Assembly: GCF_017811175.1 (NCBI RefSeq)
Contig: NZ_JACWIJ010000002.1
Coordinates: forward strand, 2,418,001 to 2,482,000
Direction: 5' to 3'
DNA length: 64,000 nucleotides
From: Melaminivora jejuensis
GTDB lineage: Bacteria > Pseudomonadota > Gammaproteobacteria > Burkholderiales > Burkholderiaceae_C
This document shows positions 10,509 through 19,838 of the stretch, one piece after another (position 1 is the stretch's first letter; every line of letters starts with the position of its first letter). A program made the translations under genes and the position numbers. The notes beneath the pieces are model-generated. The model saw only the letters and a program-made list of their open reading frames with translations, searched no databases and was not told the origin of the DNA.

Positions 10509-11300
10509 ATGTCTGCCGCCCCTGCTCCCCGCCCGCGCACCGTCTTGGTGACCGGCGCTGCCCGGCGCCTGGGCCGCAGCATCGCGCTGGCGCTGGCGGC
10601 TGCGGGCTGGCAGGTTGCCGTGCATTACCGCTCGTCAGCGCAGGATGCTATTGAAACAGTAGCTGCCTGCGCTGATCTGTCGGGCCTCAGCGGCCATTTT
10701 GATGCCGATTTCGAAGACGAGGCCGCAGTGCGCGCCCTGCTGCCGCGCGTGGTGGCGCACTTCGGCGCCGTGGATGCGGTGGTCAACAGCGCCTCGCTGT
10801 TCGAGCACGACAGCTTTGCCAGCTTCGGCTACGCCCGGCTGGAGCAGCACCTGCGCAGCAACGCCGGCGCGCCGGTGCTGCTGGCCCAGGCGCTGCACAC
10901 GCACCTGGAGCAGCGCGCCGGCGCCGGCGAGGCCGAGGTGCAGGGCGTGGTGGTCAACCTGCTCGATCAGAAGCTGTGGAACCAGAACCCGGACTTTGCC
11001 AGCTACACCCTGTCCAAGGCCGCGCTGGAGGCCGCCGGCACCATGCTGGCGCTGGCGCTGGCGCCGCGCTGCCGCGTGGTCGGCGTGGCGCCGGGCCTGA
11101 CGCTGACCAGCCATCTGCTGGAGCAGCAGCGCTTCGAGCAGCTGCACACCCTCAGCCCCCTGGGGCGCTCGTCCACCCCCGAGGACGTGGCCGCCGCTGT
11201 GCGCTTTGCGCTGGACAACCGCTCCATCACCGGCACCACGCTGCTGGTCGATGGCGGCCAGCACCTGATGCGCTTCGAGCGCGATTTCTCGCTGATGTGA
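10509..11300 (+). CDS. SDR family oxidoreductase, pteridine reductase-like
   Basis: 263-aa short-chain dehydrogenase with the NADPH-binding pattern VTGAARRLGRSIA, structural motif NSAS, catalytic YTLSK and VAPGLTLTSHLLEQQ. The arginine after TGAA and the neighbouring folB suggest a pteridine reductase (PTR1/FolM-like) that reduces dihydrobiopterin or dihydrofolate. folB starts 50 bp downstream on the same strand, so a folate/pterin operon is likely. Residues about 46-66 are encoded by a copy of the dispersed short repeat (10646-10705), unusual for a cytosolic enzyme. No frameshift. Confidence 0.85.
   Translation: MSAAPAPRPRTVLVTGAARRLGRSIALALAAAGWQVAVHYRSSAQDAIETVAACADLSGLSGHFDADFEDEAAVRALLPRVVAHFGAVDAVVNSASLFEHDSFASFGYARLEQHLRSNAGAPVLLAQALHTHLEQRAGAGEAEVQGVVVNLLDQKLWNQNPDFASYTLSKAALEAAGTMLALALAPRCRVVGVAPGLTLTSHLLEQQRFEQLHTLSPLGRSSTPEDVAAAVRFALDNRSITGTTLLVDGGQHLMRFERDFSLM
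10646..10705 (+). repeat. Dispersed short repeat inside the SDR coding frame
   Basis: GATGCTATTGAAACAGTAGC, then TGCCTGCGCTGATCTG, matches the family pattern of A/T-rich arm plus the AGCTGCCAGCGCTTGTCTG core. It is read in frame as residues about 46-66 of the SDR protein. Confidence 0.6.
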
Positions 11301-11350
11301 ATTCCGGCGCACGCCGCTGCCGTGCGCCCTTCTCCTTTCCTGGCCACCCC

Positions 11351-11722
11351 ATGCACACTGCCGCCGGCACCCAGATCCTGACCCTGACCGGGCTGCGCTT
11401 TGACGCCAGCCTGGGCCTGCTGGCCCATGAGAAGACCGCGCCCCAGCCCATCCAGGTCGATGCCGAGCTGAACCTGGGCCGCCAGCCGCTGCACCCGCCC
11501 GACGACGACATCCTGCACGTGCTGGACTACCGCAAGGTGCGCCAGATCATCATCGACGAGTGCCGCGCCGAGCACGTCAACCTGCTCGAAAGCCTGATCG
11601 GCAAGCTGGCCGCGCGGCTGATGCAGCTGCCCGGCGTGCTGGGCGTGCGCGTGAAGATCGCCAAGCTGGAGATCTTCGACGACTGCGAGGTCGCCATCCG
11701 CGTCGAGACCGGGCAGTGGTGA
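11351..11722 (+). CDS. folB: Dihydroneopterin aldolase
   Basis: 123-aa cytosolic enzyme of folate synthesis that cleaves 7,8-dihydroneopterin to 6-hydroxymethyl-7,8-dihydropterin and glycolaldehyde. Family features are [17 protein letters not shown] at the N-terminus, [13 protein letters not shown] in the middle, the active-site region [11 protein letters not shown], and a C-terminal [15 protein letters not shown]. Length is normal. It lies 50 bp after the pteridine reductase-like gene and ends 16 bp from the convergent GGDEF/EAL gene. Confidence 0.92.
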   Translation: MHTAAGTQILTLTGLRFDASLGLLAHEKTAPQPIQVDAELNLGRQPLHPPDDDILHVLDYRKVRQIIIDECRAEHVNLLESLIGKLAARLMQLPGVLGVRVKIAKLEIFDDCEVAIRVETGQW

Positions 11723-11738
11723 GGGCGGTGGCCGGGCC

Positions 11739-14570
11739 TCAGCCCGGCGCCGGCGCGTCGGCGGCCGCTCCTGCGGCGTGCTGCTGCAGGAATTCTTCGA
11801 GCTGTGCGATCGGCAGGGGCCGGCTGAACAGATAGCCCTGGAAGAAGCGGCAGCCCCACTGCGCCAGCGCCGCGCGGTGCGCCGGCGTCTCCACGCCCTC
11901 GGCAATGACCTCCAGGCCCAGGCTCTCGCCCAGGGCAATCACGGTGCGGGCGATGGCCGCGTCGTTGTGATCCTCCAGGCAGTCGCGCACAAAGCCCTGG
12001 TCGATCTTGAGCTGCTGCAGCGGCAGGCGCTTCAGGTAGGCCAGCGAGGAAAAGCCGGTGCCGAAATCGTCCAGCGAAAAGCGCACGCCCAGCGCCCGCA
12101 GCGCGTTCATGCGCTCGATGATGTGCTCGATGTCATACATCATCAGACTCTCGGTCAGCTCGATCTTGAGCCGCTCGGCGGGCGCTCCGGTCTGGTGCAG
12201 CACCTCCTGCACCGTGGCGACGAAATCATCCTGCTGGAACTGCCCGGCGCTCACGTTGACCGCCATGTCCAGGTGCCGGCGCTGCGGCTGGCGCGCCCAC
12301 AGCGCCAGCTGGCTGCAGGCGCAGTGCAGCACCCAGCGGCCCAGGGGCACGATCAGGCCGGTCTTCTCGGCCAGCGGGATGAACTCGCCCGGCGAGACCA
12401 TGCCTGCACCCGGCAGCGGCCAGCGCACCAGCGCCTCGACGCCGACCACGGCGCCGTCGCTGTCGAGCTGCGGCTGGTAATGCAGCACGAAGTTCTGCTG
12501 CTGCAGCGCCTCGCGCAGACTGCGCTGCAGGCGGGCGCGGCTGTTGACCTCGGCCTGCATCTGCGGCTCGAACAGCAGCATGGCGCCGCGCCCGGCGGCC
12601 TTGGCCTGGTTGAGCGCCAGCACTGCCTGGCGCAGCAGCTCGCGCGGCTCCTGGTGCTCCTGGCCGAGCACGGCGATGCCCACGCCGACACTGATGCTGT
12701 GGGTCGTGCCCTCGATGGTCAGCGGCTGGCCCAGCTCGATGGCCAGGCGCTGCGCCAGGGCTTCGGCCTGCTGCGCCGCCGCGCCCAGCGGGGGCGGCAG
12801 GTCGGGCAGCAGCAGCAGGAATTCGTCGCCGCCCAGGCGCGCCAGCAAGTCGCCCGGGCGCAGCTGCGCGCCGATACGCTGGCCGACCTGGCGCAGCAAC
12901 TGGTCGCCATGCTCATGGCCCAGGCCGTCGTTGATGGTCTTGAAGTCGTCCAGGTCGATGCACAGCAGCGCCGCCAGGCGCTGCGTCTGCAGGCAGCGCG
13001 CCTGCGCCTGCTCCAGCAGCTGCACGAACTGCTGCATGTTGGGCAGGCCGGTGAGCTGGTCGGTGGAGGACAAGCGCTGGATGCGGTCGTCGGCAGCGCG
13101 GCTGGCCGTCACGTCGTGGCAGATCCACAACATGCACGGCTCGCCCCCGACATCCAGCAGGCGTGCGTTCATGAGCACCGTCACCGGCGTGCCGTCGCGC
13201 CGCCACAGCTGCTGCTCCCAGCCGCAGACGCCGCCCTCGGCCAGCACCTGGCGCACGAACTGCTCGCGCCGGGGGGCATCGGCAGCGCGCCAGATGCCCA
13301 GCTCCAGGCCCGAATGGTGCAGCACCTCGGCGCGCGGCCAGCCGAACAGGCGCTCGAAGCCGGCATTGACCGCCAGATGCACGCCATCGGCCACGCGCGT
13401 GATGTCCAGCGCATCCGGGCTGGTCTGGAAGGCCGCCAGGTAGAGCTGGCGGCTTTCCTGCAGCGCCTGCTGGCGCCGATCGATCTCGGTCAGCAGGTGG
13501 TTGCAGCCATGCACCAGCTGCCCCAGCTCGTAAGTGGCCTGCGCCGGCAGGGGCTGCAGCGGCGCGCCCTCCTCGGCCATGGCAGCCAGGCGCTGGCCGA
13601 TGTCCAGCACGGGCCGCAGCGCCCGGCGCAGCATCCACCACACGCCGGCGGCGGCCAGCAGCGTCAGGCCCAGCGCCGCCAGCAGGATGCGCCGCTGCAC
13701 CGACGCCAGCGGCGCATACACCAGCGCCGTGGGCTGCGACACCAGCACCGCCCAGTCCACCGAGCGCAGCAGCTGCACCGAGGACAGCATTTCGCGGCCC
13801 TGCTCGACATGCAGGACGCTGCCCTCGCTGCCCGCCAGCAGGGCGTCCAGGGCCGGGACTTCGCCCGACGCGGGCAGGCTCTGCAGGATGCGCTGCTCGG
13901 CATCGGCCACCACGATGGCGCGGCTGGTGCGCCCTACGACCAGGTAGCTGCTGGCCGGCTGGCCGGCGATCTCCGGCAGCAGCTGCAGCAGGCCGGCATC
14001 GCGCAGCTTGACCACGCCGACCAGCGCCCCGGCCACCCGGCCATCCGGGCCAGGCACCGGCACGGCGATGGCGACCACGGGCCGGCCCTCGACCAGGCCG
14101 GCCATGGGTTCGCTGATGACCGTCTCGCCGGCCAGGGCGCCGACCGTGGCCTGGCTGGCGGCGAACATGCGCCGCTGCCCCTGCAGGTGGGCCGGATAGG
14201 AGACGATGGCCAGGCCCTGCGCATCGGTGACGAAGTAGCCACCGCTGAACATCTGCTGCAGCACCGACAGCCGGGGCAGCACGGCCTGCAGCCGCTCCAG
14301 GGTCTGCGCCGCGCCCGGCTGTTCGCCCGTGAGCAGGCTGCGCGCCACCGCCTGCAGGGCTCTGCTGCGCTCGGCCAGGGTGCGCTCCAGCTCGCGCGCC
14401 AGCAGCGCCGCCAGGGTCTGCTGGTGCGCCTGCAACTGCTCGCGCATGTCCTCGCGCAGCCGGTGGTCGGCATACCAGGCCAGCGCCCACATGCCGGCCA
14501 GCAGAAAGCCCAGCATCAGCAGGGCGATGCGCACGGTCAGCGAGTGCGACGGCGGTGGGCGCGATGGCAT
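11739..14570 (-). CDS. Membrane-bound sensor GGDEF/EAL protein (c-di-GMP turnover)
   Basis: 943-aa inner-membrane signalling protein. Order of parts: membrane segment about residues 14-33 ([17 protein letters not shown]); a large periplasmic Cache-like sensor region to about 290; second membrane segment about 293-313; HAMP-like linker; PAS about 375-480; GGDEF near 579-583 with the active-site motif intact ([13 protein letters not shown]); EAL from about 700 with intact EALVRW and the downstream [13 protein letters not shown]. It may therefore both make and degrade c-di-GMP. ATG 14570 was chosen because it directly precedes the first membrane segment; the frame extends far upstream antisense to ttcA, which is a shadow. 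Confidence 0.9.
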   Translation of the reverse strand: MPSRPPPSHSLTVRIALLMLGFLLAGMWALAWYADHRLREDMREQLQAHQQTLAALLARELERTLAERSRALQAVARSLLTGEQPGAAQTLERLQAVLPRLSVLQQMFSGGYFVTDAQGLAIVSYPAHLQGQRRMFAASQATVGALAGETVISEPMAGLVEGRPVVAIAVPVPGPDGRVAGALVGVVKLRDAGLLQLLPEIAGQPASSYLVVGRTSRAIVVADAEQRILQSLPASGEVPALDALLAGSEGSVLHVEQGREMLSSVQLLRSVDWAVLVSQPTALVYAPLASVQRRILLAALGLTLLAAAGVWWMLRRALRPVLDIGQRLAAMAEEGAPLQPLPAQATYELGQLVHGCNHLLTEIDRRQQALQESRQLYLAAFQTSPDALDITRVADGVHLAVNAGFERLFGWPRAEVLHHSGLELGIWRAADAPRREQFVRQVLAEGGVCGWEQQLWRRDGTPVTVLMNARLLDVGGEPCMLWICHDVTASRAADDRIQRLSSTDQLTGLPNMQQFVQLLEQAQARCLQTQRLAALLCIDLDDFKTINDGLGHEHGDQLLRQVGQRIGAQLRPGDLLARLGGDEFLLLLPDLPPPLGAAAQQAEALAQRLAIELGQPLTIEGTTHSISVGVGIAVLGQEHQEPRELLRQAVLALNQAKAAGRGAMLLFEPQMQAEVNSRARLQRSLREALQQQNFVLHYQPQLDSDGAVVGVEALVRWPLPGAGMVSPGEFIPLAEKTGLIVPLGRWVLHCACSQLALWARQPQRRHLDMAVNVSAGQFQQDDFVATVQEVLHQTGAPAERLKIELTESLMMYDIEHIIERMNALRALGVRFSLDDFGTGFSSLAYLKRLPLQQLKIDQGFVRDCLEDHNDAAIARTVIALGESLGLEVIAEGVETPAHRAALAQWGCRFFQGYLFSRPLPIAQLEEFLQQHAAGAAADAPAPG

Positions 14571-14729
14571 GGCAGGAAGTGTGGTGGCGCGTTGCGCTGC
14601 AATTATGGGCACGGCGGCGGGCGCGCCGGCGCTGCGGCAGCCGGGCCAAAGACCTTGTGCGCCAGGGCTGCAAGCGCGATGCAGGGAAAATCGCCCCCTT
14701 GTTCTTTCAGCCCTGCAACGTTCTGCCCC

Positions 14730-15677
14730 ATGAGCACCGCCACCGAATCCCCCTGGCTTGCCGAAGCAACTGCGCCCACCGAAGCCGCCGGCGCCAAACC
14801 CAAGATCGAGCGCGAGGCGCACAAGCTGGAAAAGCGCCTGTGCCGCGAAGTGGGCCGCGCCATCCTGGACTTCAACATGATCGAGGACGGCGACCGGGTC
14901 ATGGTCTGCATGTCCGGCGGCAAGGACAGCTACACGCTGCTGGACATCCTGCGCCGCCTGCAAAAGCGCGCGCCGGTGAATTTCTCCATCGTCGCCGTGA
15001 ATCTGGATCAGAAGCAGCCCGGCTTTCCCGAACACGTGCTGCCGGACTACTTCAAGAGCATCGGCGTTCAGTTCCACATCGAGAACCAGGACACCTACAG
15101 CGTGGTCAAGCGCGTGGTGCCCGAGGGCAAGACCACCTGCAGCCTGTGCTCGCGCCTGCGCCGGGCGATTCTGTACAAGGTGGCGGACGAGCTGGGTGCG
15201 ACCAAGATCGCCCTGGGCCACCACCGCGACGACATCGTCGCCACCTTGATGCTCAACATGTTCTACGGCGGGCGCATGAAGGGCATGCCGCCCAAGCTGG
15301 TCAGCGACGACGGCAGGCACGTCGTGATCCGCCCGCTGTGCTACGTGCCGGAAAAGGACACGGCGCGCTGGGCGCAATACCAGCAATTTCCCATCATCCC
15401 GTGCAACCTGTGCGGCAGCCAGGACGGCCTGCAGCGCGTGGCCGTGAACGAGATGCTGCGCGAGTGGGACAGGAAATTCCCGGGGCGCATCGAAAGCATG
15501 TTGCGCGCCATGGGCCACGTGGTGACCACGCACATGATGGATCCCCGATTGTTCGACTTCCGCAACGCCCGCGCCACGGGCGTGGCCGACCCCGAGGGCG
15601 ACACCGCCTTCGACCACGAGGAATTCCCCGCCGCCATGCCCAGCCTGCCGGGGCTGCAGGTGGTGCAGATCGGCTGA
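14730..15677 (+). CDS. ttcA: tRNA 2-thiocytidine(32) synthetase TtcA
   Basis: 315-aa ATP-dependent, iron-sulfur enzyme that thiolates cytidine 32 of certain tRNAs. The PP-loop is SGGKDS at residues 62-67. Cluster ligands are the CSLC pair (C137, C140) and the CNLC region (C225, C228), spaced as in the TtcA family. C-terminal [16 protein letters not shown] is also family-typical. The N-terminal 25 residues are an Ala/Glu/Pro-rich extension. Divergent from the GGDEF/EAL gene. Confidence 0.95.
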   Translation: MSTATESPWLAEATAPTEAAGAKPKIEREAHKLEKRLCREVGRAILDFNMIEDGDRVMVCMSGGKDSYTLLDILRRLQKRAPVNFSIVAVNLDQKQPGFPEHVLPDYFKSIGVQFHIENQDTYSVVKRVVPEGKTTCSLCSRLRRAILYKVADELGATKIALGHHRDDIVATLMLNMFYGGRMKGMPPKLVSDDGRHVVIRPLCYVPEKDTARWAQYQQFPIIPCNLCGSQDGLQRVAVNEMLREWDRKFPGRIESMLRAMGHVVTTHMMDPRLFDFRNARATGVADPEGDTAFDHEEFPAAMPSLPGLQVVQIG

Positions 15678-15781
15678 CGCCCGGCGCCTGCCCGGCCTTG
15701 CGTGCGCACAGGGGCGCGGCGCGCCGTCCGGCAGCGGCGACGGCTGCGCCGGCTAGCATGGCGGGCCGAGGAGCCATCGCC

Positions 15782-16444
15782 ATGCCCGAATCCCACCGCC
15801 TGACCCGCCTGAACCGCCTGTTGCCCCCCTCCCGCCTGCTGCCGCGCGCCGCGCTGGCCTGCGCGGCGGCGCTGCTCACCGCCTGCGCCGGCCCGCGCCT
15901 GGTCGAGAGCGACGTGCGCAGCTACTCCACCCTGAGCGCGCTGCCCAGCCCGCCGACCTACCGCTTCGAGCGCCTGCCCTCGCAGCAGGCCCACCCCGAG
16001 GCCATCGCCAGCCTGGAGGCCGAGGCCGAGCGCGCCCTGGCCGGCGTCGGCCTGCGCCGCGACGATGCCCAGCCGCGCCTGCTGGCGCTGATCGGCGCCG
16101 AGGGCGGCTATGCCGTGCCGCGCGACTGGCCGTACTGGTCGCACGACCCCTTCCACGCCCGCTTCGGCTGGGGCCTGGGCTGGGGCGGGCGCGGCCCCTG
16201 GGGCGGCCTGGGCATGGGCTGGATGATGGACGGCCCGCCGACGCTGTACCACCGCAAGGTCAGCCTGGTACTGCGCGACGCAGCCAGCCAGCAGGTGGTC
16301 TATGAGACTTCCGCCGTCTATGAGGACGTGTGGACGCAGGATCCAGCCATCTACGGCGTGCTGTTCCAGCAGGCGCTGAGCGGCTTTCCGCAGCCGCCGC
16401 GCACCGAGCGGCGCGTGCGCACCGAAGTGCTGCCGCAGCGCTGA
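15782..16444 (+). CDS. DUF4136 domain lipoprotein
   Basis: 220-aa predicted lipoprotein. The signal segment ALACAAALLTAC ends at lipobox Cys35, giving attachment to a membrane on the periplasmic side. The mature part starts with VRSYSTLSAL and PTYRFERLPSQQ, the DUF4136 pattern, and has a Gly/Trp-rich insert (about residues 128-155). Function unknown. The stop overlaps the start of the histidine phosphatase gene (TGATG at 16442-16446), which suggests co-translation. Confidence 0.85.
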   Translation: MPESHRLTRLNRLLPPSRLLPRAALACAAALLTACAGPRLVESDVRSYSTLSALPSPPTYRFERLPSQQAHPEAIASLEAEAERALAGVGLRRDDAQPRLLALIGAEGGYAVPRDWPYWSHDPFHARFGWGLGWGGRGPWGGLGMGWMMDGPPTLYHRKVSLVLRDAASQQVVYETSAVYEDVWTQDPAIYGVLFQQALSGFPQPPRTERRVRTEVLPQR

Positions 16445-17096
16445 TGCCGATGAGCCAGCACGCCACCCGCATCCTGGCCATCCGCCACGGCGAGACCGCC
16501 TGGAACGCGGACACGCGCATCCAGGGCCATACCGACATCGCGCTCAACGACACCGGCCTGTGGCAGGCACGCCGTGTGGCACAGGCCTTGGCGCACGAGG
16601 ACATTGCCGCCATCTACAGCAGCGACCTGCAGCGCGCCTTTGCCACGGCCCAGGCGATTGCCCAGGCCACGCGCGCGCCGCTGCTGGCCGAGCGCGGCCT
16701 GCGCGAGCGCGGCTTTGGCAGCTTCGAAGGCCGCAGCTTCGCCCAGGTCGAGCAGGAAAGCCCCGAGCACGCCCGGCGCTGGCGCACGCGCGACCCGCAC
16801 TACGCACCCGAAGGCGGGGGCGAGACGCTCATCACCCTGCACGCGCGGGTGCAGGAGGCCGTGCAGCGCCTGGCCGCCGGGCACGACGGCCAGCAGATCG
16901 TGCTGGTGGCGCATGGCGGCGTGCTCGACATCCTGTACCGCCTGGCCACCCGGCTGGAGCTGCAGGCGCCGCGCACCTGGCAACTGGCCAACGCCGCCAT
17001 CAACCGCCTGCTGTGGACGCCGCAGGGCCTGGCGCTGGTGGGCTGGGGGACGTGCAGCACCTGGAGGGCGGCGGGCGCGACGAGTTGCACGCCTGA
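16444..17096 (+). CDS. Histidine phosphatase family protein (phosphoglycerate mutase-like), frameshifted near 3' end
   Basis: About 217 aa after correction. The catalytic histidine lies in LAIRHGETAWNADTRIQGHT (H15), with the acid/base region ERGFGSFEGRSF and the second histidine in VLVAHGGVLDILYR. These are the hallmarks of the PGM/GpmB/acid-phosphatase branch; the true substrate is unknown. The uncorrected frame runs on to 17277 with a non-family tail. One extra G in the GGGGG run at 17045-17049 gives DVQHLEGGGRDELHA and a stop at 17094-17096, the usual ending. Start is ATG 16444 (or 16450), overlapping the DUF4136 stop. Confidence 0.82.
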
Positions 17097-17177
17097 TCGG
17101 CAGGAACGGCCCGGGGCGTCCACAGCAAGGGCTTGCCCGGCTGTTGCCATCTGCTGCCGCCGCCCACAATCGCCGCC

Positions 17178-18992
17178 ATGTCCCCTGGCCAGATCATCGT
17201 TCTCGCTGCCCCGGTATTTTTCCTGCTCATGGCGTTGGAGTGGGTGGTCGATCGCCGGCGCGGGCGGCGCTCGATAGCGCTGGCGGATGCCATCGGCAGC
17301 CTGAACCTGGGCCTGCTCAGCCAGACCAGCGCCGGCTTCATGGTGCTGCTCAGCCTGGGCCTGTACACCCTGGTCTGGGAGCATTTCGCGCTGTGGCGCA
17401 GTGACGCCTTCTGGACGGCCTGGTACGGCTGGCTGCTGGCGCTGCTGCTGTACGACTTTTGCTACTACTGGCTGCACCGCATGGGCCACGAGGTCGCCGT
17501 GCTGTGGGCGGCGCACGCCGTGCATCACCAAAGCCAGCACTACAACCTGTCCACGGCGCTGCGCCAGACCAGTTCTGGCGCGCTGCTGGGCTGGCTGTTC
17601 TACCTACCCCTGGCGCTGGCCGGCGTGCCGCCGCTGGTCTTCGTGGTGGTCGGGCTGATCGACCTGCTGTACCAATTCTGGGTACACACCGAGCAGGTCG
17701 GGCGCCTGGGCTGGTTCGACCGGTGGTTTTGCAGCCCAAGCAACCACCGTGTCCACCACGCCGTCAACGACGACTATCTGGACAGGAACTACGGCGGCAT
17801 CCTGATCGTCTGGGATCGGCTGTTCGGCACCTTCCGCGAGGAAGACCCGCGCCAGCCCTGCGTCTATGGCACGCGCGGGCTGCTCAACAGCTGGGATCCG
17901 CTGTGGGCCAACGCGCAGGTCTATGCCGGCCTGGCGCGCGACAGCTGGCGTACACGCCACTGGGCCGACAAGCTGCGCGTCTGGCTCAAGCCCCCGGGCT
18001 GGCGCCCAGCCGACGTGGCACGCAGCGACCCCAGGGCGCCCTTCGACATCGACGACCTGCCGCTGTTTGCCCCGCCCATGGGTGCGGCGCTACGCGTCTT
18101 CGTCGCGCTGCAGTTCGCGCTGTTGCTGGGCGGCGCGGCGGCCTTTCTGTGGCACGTCGAAGGCCTGCCGCGCGCCGAGGCCGTGCTGTGGTTTGCCGCG
18201 CTGGCGGCCTGCCAGTGGGCGCTGGCCGCCGCCATGCAGGGGCGCATCGGCATGGGCCTGGCGCTGATGATCGAGGCCGGCGCCCTGGCCACGGCCAGCG
18301 GGGCGCTGGGGCTGTGGGAGTGGCACTGGCTGTTCAAGCCGCTGGCCATGATTTTTGCTATTTTTACAGTAGCTGCCAGCGCTTGCCAAATAAGGCCTGG
18401 AGCCGTTTTTGACCATGAAAACAAGTCTATCTTCCTGCTTTTGCTGGCCCTCATCGGCTCGCTGGCCGGCGATGTCTTTCTGATGCTCGACGGGACGCTG
18501 TTCGATGGCCTGTTCCTGCCCGGGCTGGTGTCCTTCCTGCTCGCGCACGTGGCCTATCTGGGGCTGTTTCGCCAGGGCGCGCCCTGGTTTGCCGCGCCCC
18601 GGGCGCTGGGCGCCATGCTGGCCGTGGCGGCGGCCATGTATGCCGTGCTGGTACTGGGCGGGCTGCCGGCGGCGCTGCGCCTGCCGGTGGCGGTCTATGT
18701 GCTGCTGATCGCCCTGATGGCCGCGCAGGCGCTGGCGCGCCATGCCCGGCTGGGCGCGCAACTGCCGGGCACGCGGGCCGTGGCCGCCGGGACGCTGTGC
18801 TTCGTGCTCAGCGATGCGCTGCTGGCCATCGACCGCTTCGTGCAGCCCCTGCCCTGGGCGCTGGCCTGGGTGCTGGCCAGTTACTACGCCGCGCAGGCCC
18901 TGATCGTCGGTGGCATGCTGCGCGCCATCGCTGCGCCGGCAGCTGCTGCGCCGGCGCCGGATGCGCCCGCCCTCCAGGGCGCAGGGGCTTGA
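17178..18992 (+). CDS. Fatty acid hydroxylase (sterol desaturase) fused to YhhN/TMEM86 domain
   Basis: 604-aa integral membrane protein. The N-terminal half (about 1-270) is a di-iron fatty acid hydroxylase/sterol desaturase domain with the three His clusters HRMGH (100-104), HAVHH (113-117) and HRVHH (about 190-194). The C-terminal half (about 385-595) has the multi-helix YhhN pattern (FKPLAMIFAIF, GSLAGDVFLML, LCFVLSDALLAIDRF); eukaryotic TMEM86 members hydrolyse lysoplasmalogen. The fusion suggests ether-lipid or alkylglycerol handling (inference). Residues about 393-415 are encoded by a dispersed short repeat (18356-18421), placed inside the first YhhN helix/loop. Confidence 0.88.
   Translation: MSPGQIIVLAAPVFFLLMALEWVVDRRRGRRSIALADAIGSLNLGLLSQTSAGFMVLLSLGLYTLVWEHFALWRSDAFWTAWYGWLLALLLYDFCYYWLHRMGHEVAVLWAAHAVHHQSQHYNLSTALRQTSSGALLGWLFYLPLALAGVPPLVFVVVGLIDLLYQFWVHTEQVGRLGWFDRWFCSPSNHRVHHAVNDDYLDRNYGGILIVWDRLFGTFREEDPRQPCVYGTRGLLNSWDPLWANAQVYAGLARDSWRTRHWADKLRVWLKPPGWRPADVARSDPRAPFDIDDLPLFAPPMGAALRVFVALQFALLLGGAAAFLWHVEGLPRAEAVLWFAALAACQWALAAAMQGRIGMGLALMIEAGALATASGALGLWEWHWLFKPLAMIFAIFTVAASACQIRPGAVFDHENKSIFLLLLALIGSLAGDVFLMLDGTLFDGLFLPGLVSFLLAHVAYLGLFRQGAPWFAAPRALGAMLAVAAAMYAVLVLGGLPAALRLPVAVYVLLIALMAAQALARHARLGAQLPGTRAVAAGTLCFVLSDALLAIDRFVQPLPWALAWVLASYYAAQALIVGGMLRAIAAPAAAAPAPDAPALQGAGA
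18356..18421 (+). repeat. Dispersed short repeat inside the hydroxylase-YhhN coding frame
   Basis: GCTATTTTTACAGTAGCTGC and CAGCGCTTGCCAAATAAGG followed by GGAGCCGTTTTTGACC match the repeat arm, core and tail. It is translated in frame. Confidence 0.7.
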
Positions 18993-19017
18993 CAGCTTGA
19001 CGTATTTTTGCAACAAT
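18989..19017 (+). promoter_or_regulatory. Candidate sigma70 promoter upstream of a short ORF
   Basis: TTGACA at 18989-18994, a 17-bp spacer and AACAAT at 19012-19017. The -35 is a perfect consensus match and the -10 matches 4 of 6 positions. It overlaps the 3' end of the preceding gene and is followed by a 21-codon ORF and a terminator. Confidence 0.45.
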
Positions 19018-19046
19018 GCGCGCTTCGTCGTTTTCGGAGTCCCCAC

Positions 19047-19112
19047 GTGGACAGTGCCAGTTCAACCAGCGAGATGAAGCGCGCCGCAAGGGCCGCGCTG
19101 CTGGCCGGCTGA
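19047..19112 (+). CDS. Possible 21-codon leader ORF
   Basis: GTG 19047 to TGA 19110-19112 encodes MDSASSTSEMKRAARAALLA plus a final Gly. TTTTCGGAG eight or so bases upstream could be a Shine-Dalgarno. It lies about 30 bp after a good promoter and 14 bp before a Rho-independent terminator, so the whole unit is about 140 nt. It may be a leader peptide with an attenuator, a small protein gene, or the incidental content of a small RNA. No homology known to me. Confidence 0.35.
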   Translation: MDSASSTSEMKRAARAALLAG

Positions 19113-19126
19113 CCGACTCCCCTGCC

Positions 19127-19164
19127 AGGCAGCGGGAGCCTTGAGCCGGCCTGCTGCCTTTTTT
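19127..19164 (+). terminator. Rho-independent terminator
   Basis: AGGCAGC (19127-19133) pairs with GCTGCCT (19153-19159), with additional G/C pairing possible inside the loop, followed by six T residues (19159-19164). It ends the promoter/short-ORF unit and lies upstream of the small genes and mgtC. Confidence 0.7.
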
Positions 19165-19335
19165 GTGGATCCAGGCGATCCGCATTCCCCTACTGCCGTC
19201 CACCGCCTGCAAAGGCGGTCTGGGCAATGGCGTTTCCATACTCGCTGCGCACCGGCTTTGCCCGACCTGCCGAAGCCGGCCTGGTTGATGCGTACTGCTA
19301 CGTGGCCCTTCCCGTGCCTGCACCGGAGACCAGCC

Positions 19336-19536
19336 ATGCCAGCCCACCTGAAGCACCTGCACGCCCTGCGCCGCCTCCTGCCCACCAGGGCAAGCGCCGA
19401 CCCGCAGCCGGCACGCGCACCGGCCCCGCCGCTGATCGAGACCCTGGATCTGGATGCGCGCACCGACTGGCCGACGCACCGCATCCGCAGCTTCCTGACC
19501 ATGCAGGAGGATGCGCGTGGACGCGGCGGACGCTGA
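19336..19536 (+). CDS. Hypothetical small protein, 66 aa
   Basis: Not recognised. ATG 19336 has CGGAG six or so bases upstream. The N-terminus is basic (LKHLHALRRLLPTR); the C-terminal half IETLDLDARTDWPTHRIRSF is less biased and looks like real coding sequence. No membrane segment. It lies between the terminator at 19127-19164 and a second unknown gene upstream of mgtC, so a link to the same regulon is possible but unproven. The 300 bp after it (19537-19838) shows no convincing gene on either strand. Confidence 0.45.
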   Translation: MPAHLKHLHALRRLLPTRASADPQPARAPAPPLIETLDLDARTDWPTHRIRSFLTMQEDARGRGGR

Positions 19537-19838
19537 ACGGCGATCCGGCCTGCCGGCCATGGCGCTGACGGCGCCTTCAACAGCGCCTTTGCTGTCGCGC
19601 CGCTGCCGCCCCCGGGCCTGGAGCGGCCCGGCGGCAGGCAGGGCCAACCCGGCACGCACGACGGTCTCGCTGCGGCGCTCTCCCGTGCATTGGGCACGGC
19701 ACGAGCGTTGCGGCGATGTCTGGCGTCCGGCCCTTTTTTGCCAACCCCCACGGCCACCGCAGGCCGCGCACTGCCATTGAGGAGGCGCGGCATGTCTGTG
19801 GTGGCCCATGCCACTGAACACAAGGAGTTCCTGCCCAC

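Noticed and set aside
11778..15677. A 1299-codon plus-strand frame opposite the GGDEF/EAL gene and running into ttcA
   Set aside because: It is Gln/His/Arg-rich antisense sequence without domains; only its last 315 codons (ttcA, from 14730) are real, and the minus-strand frame has clear GGDEF/EAL motifs.
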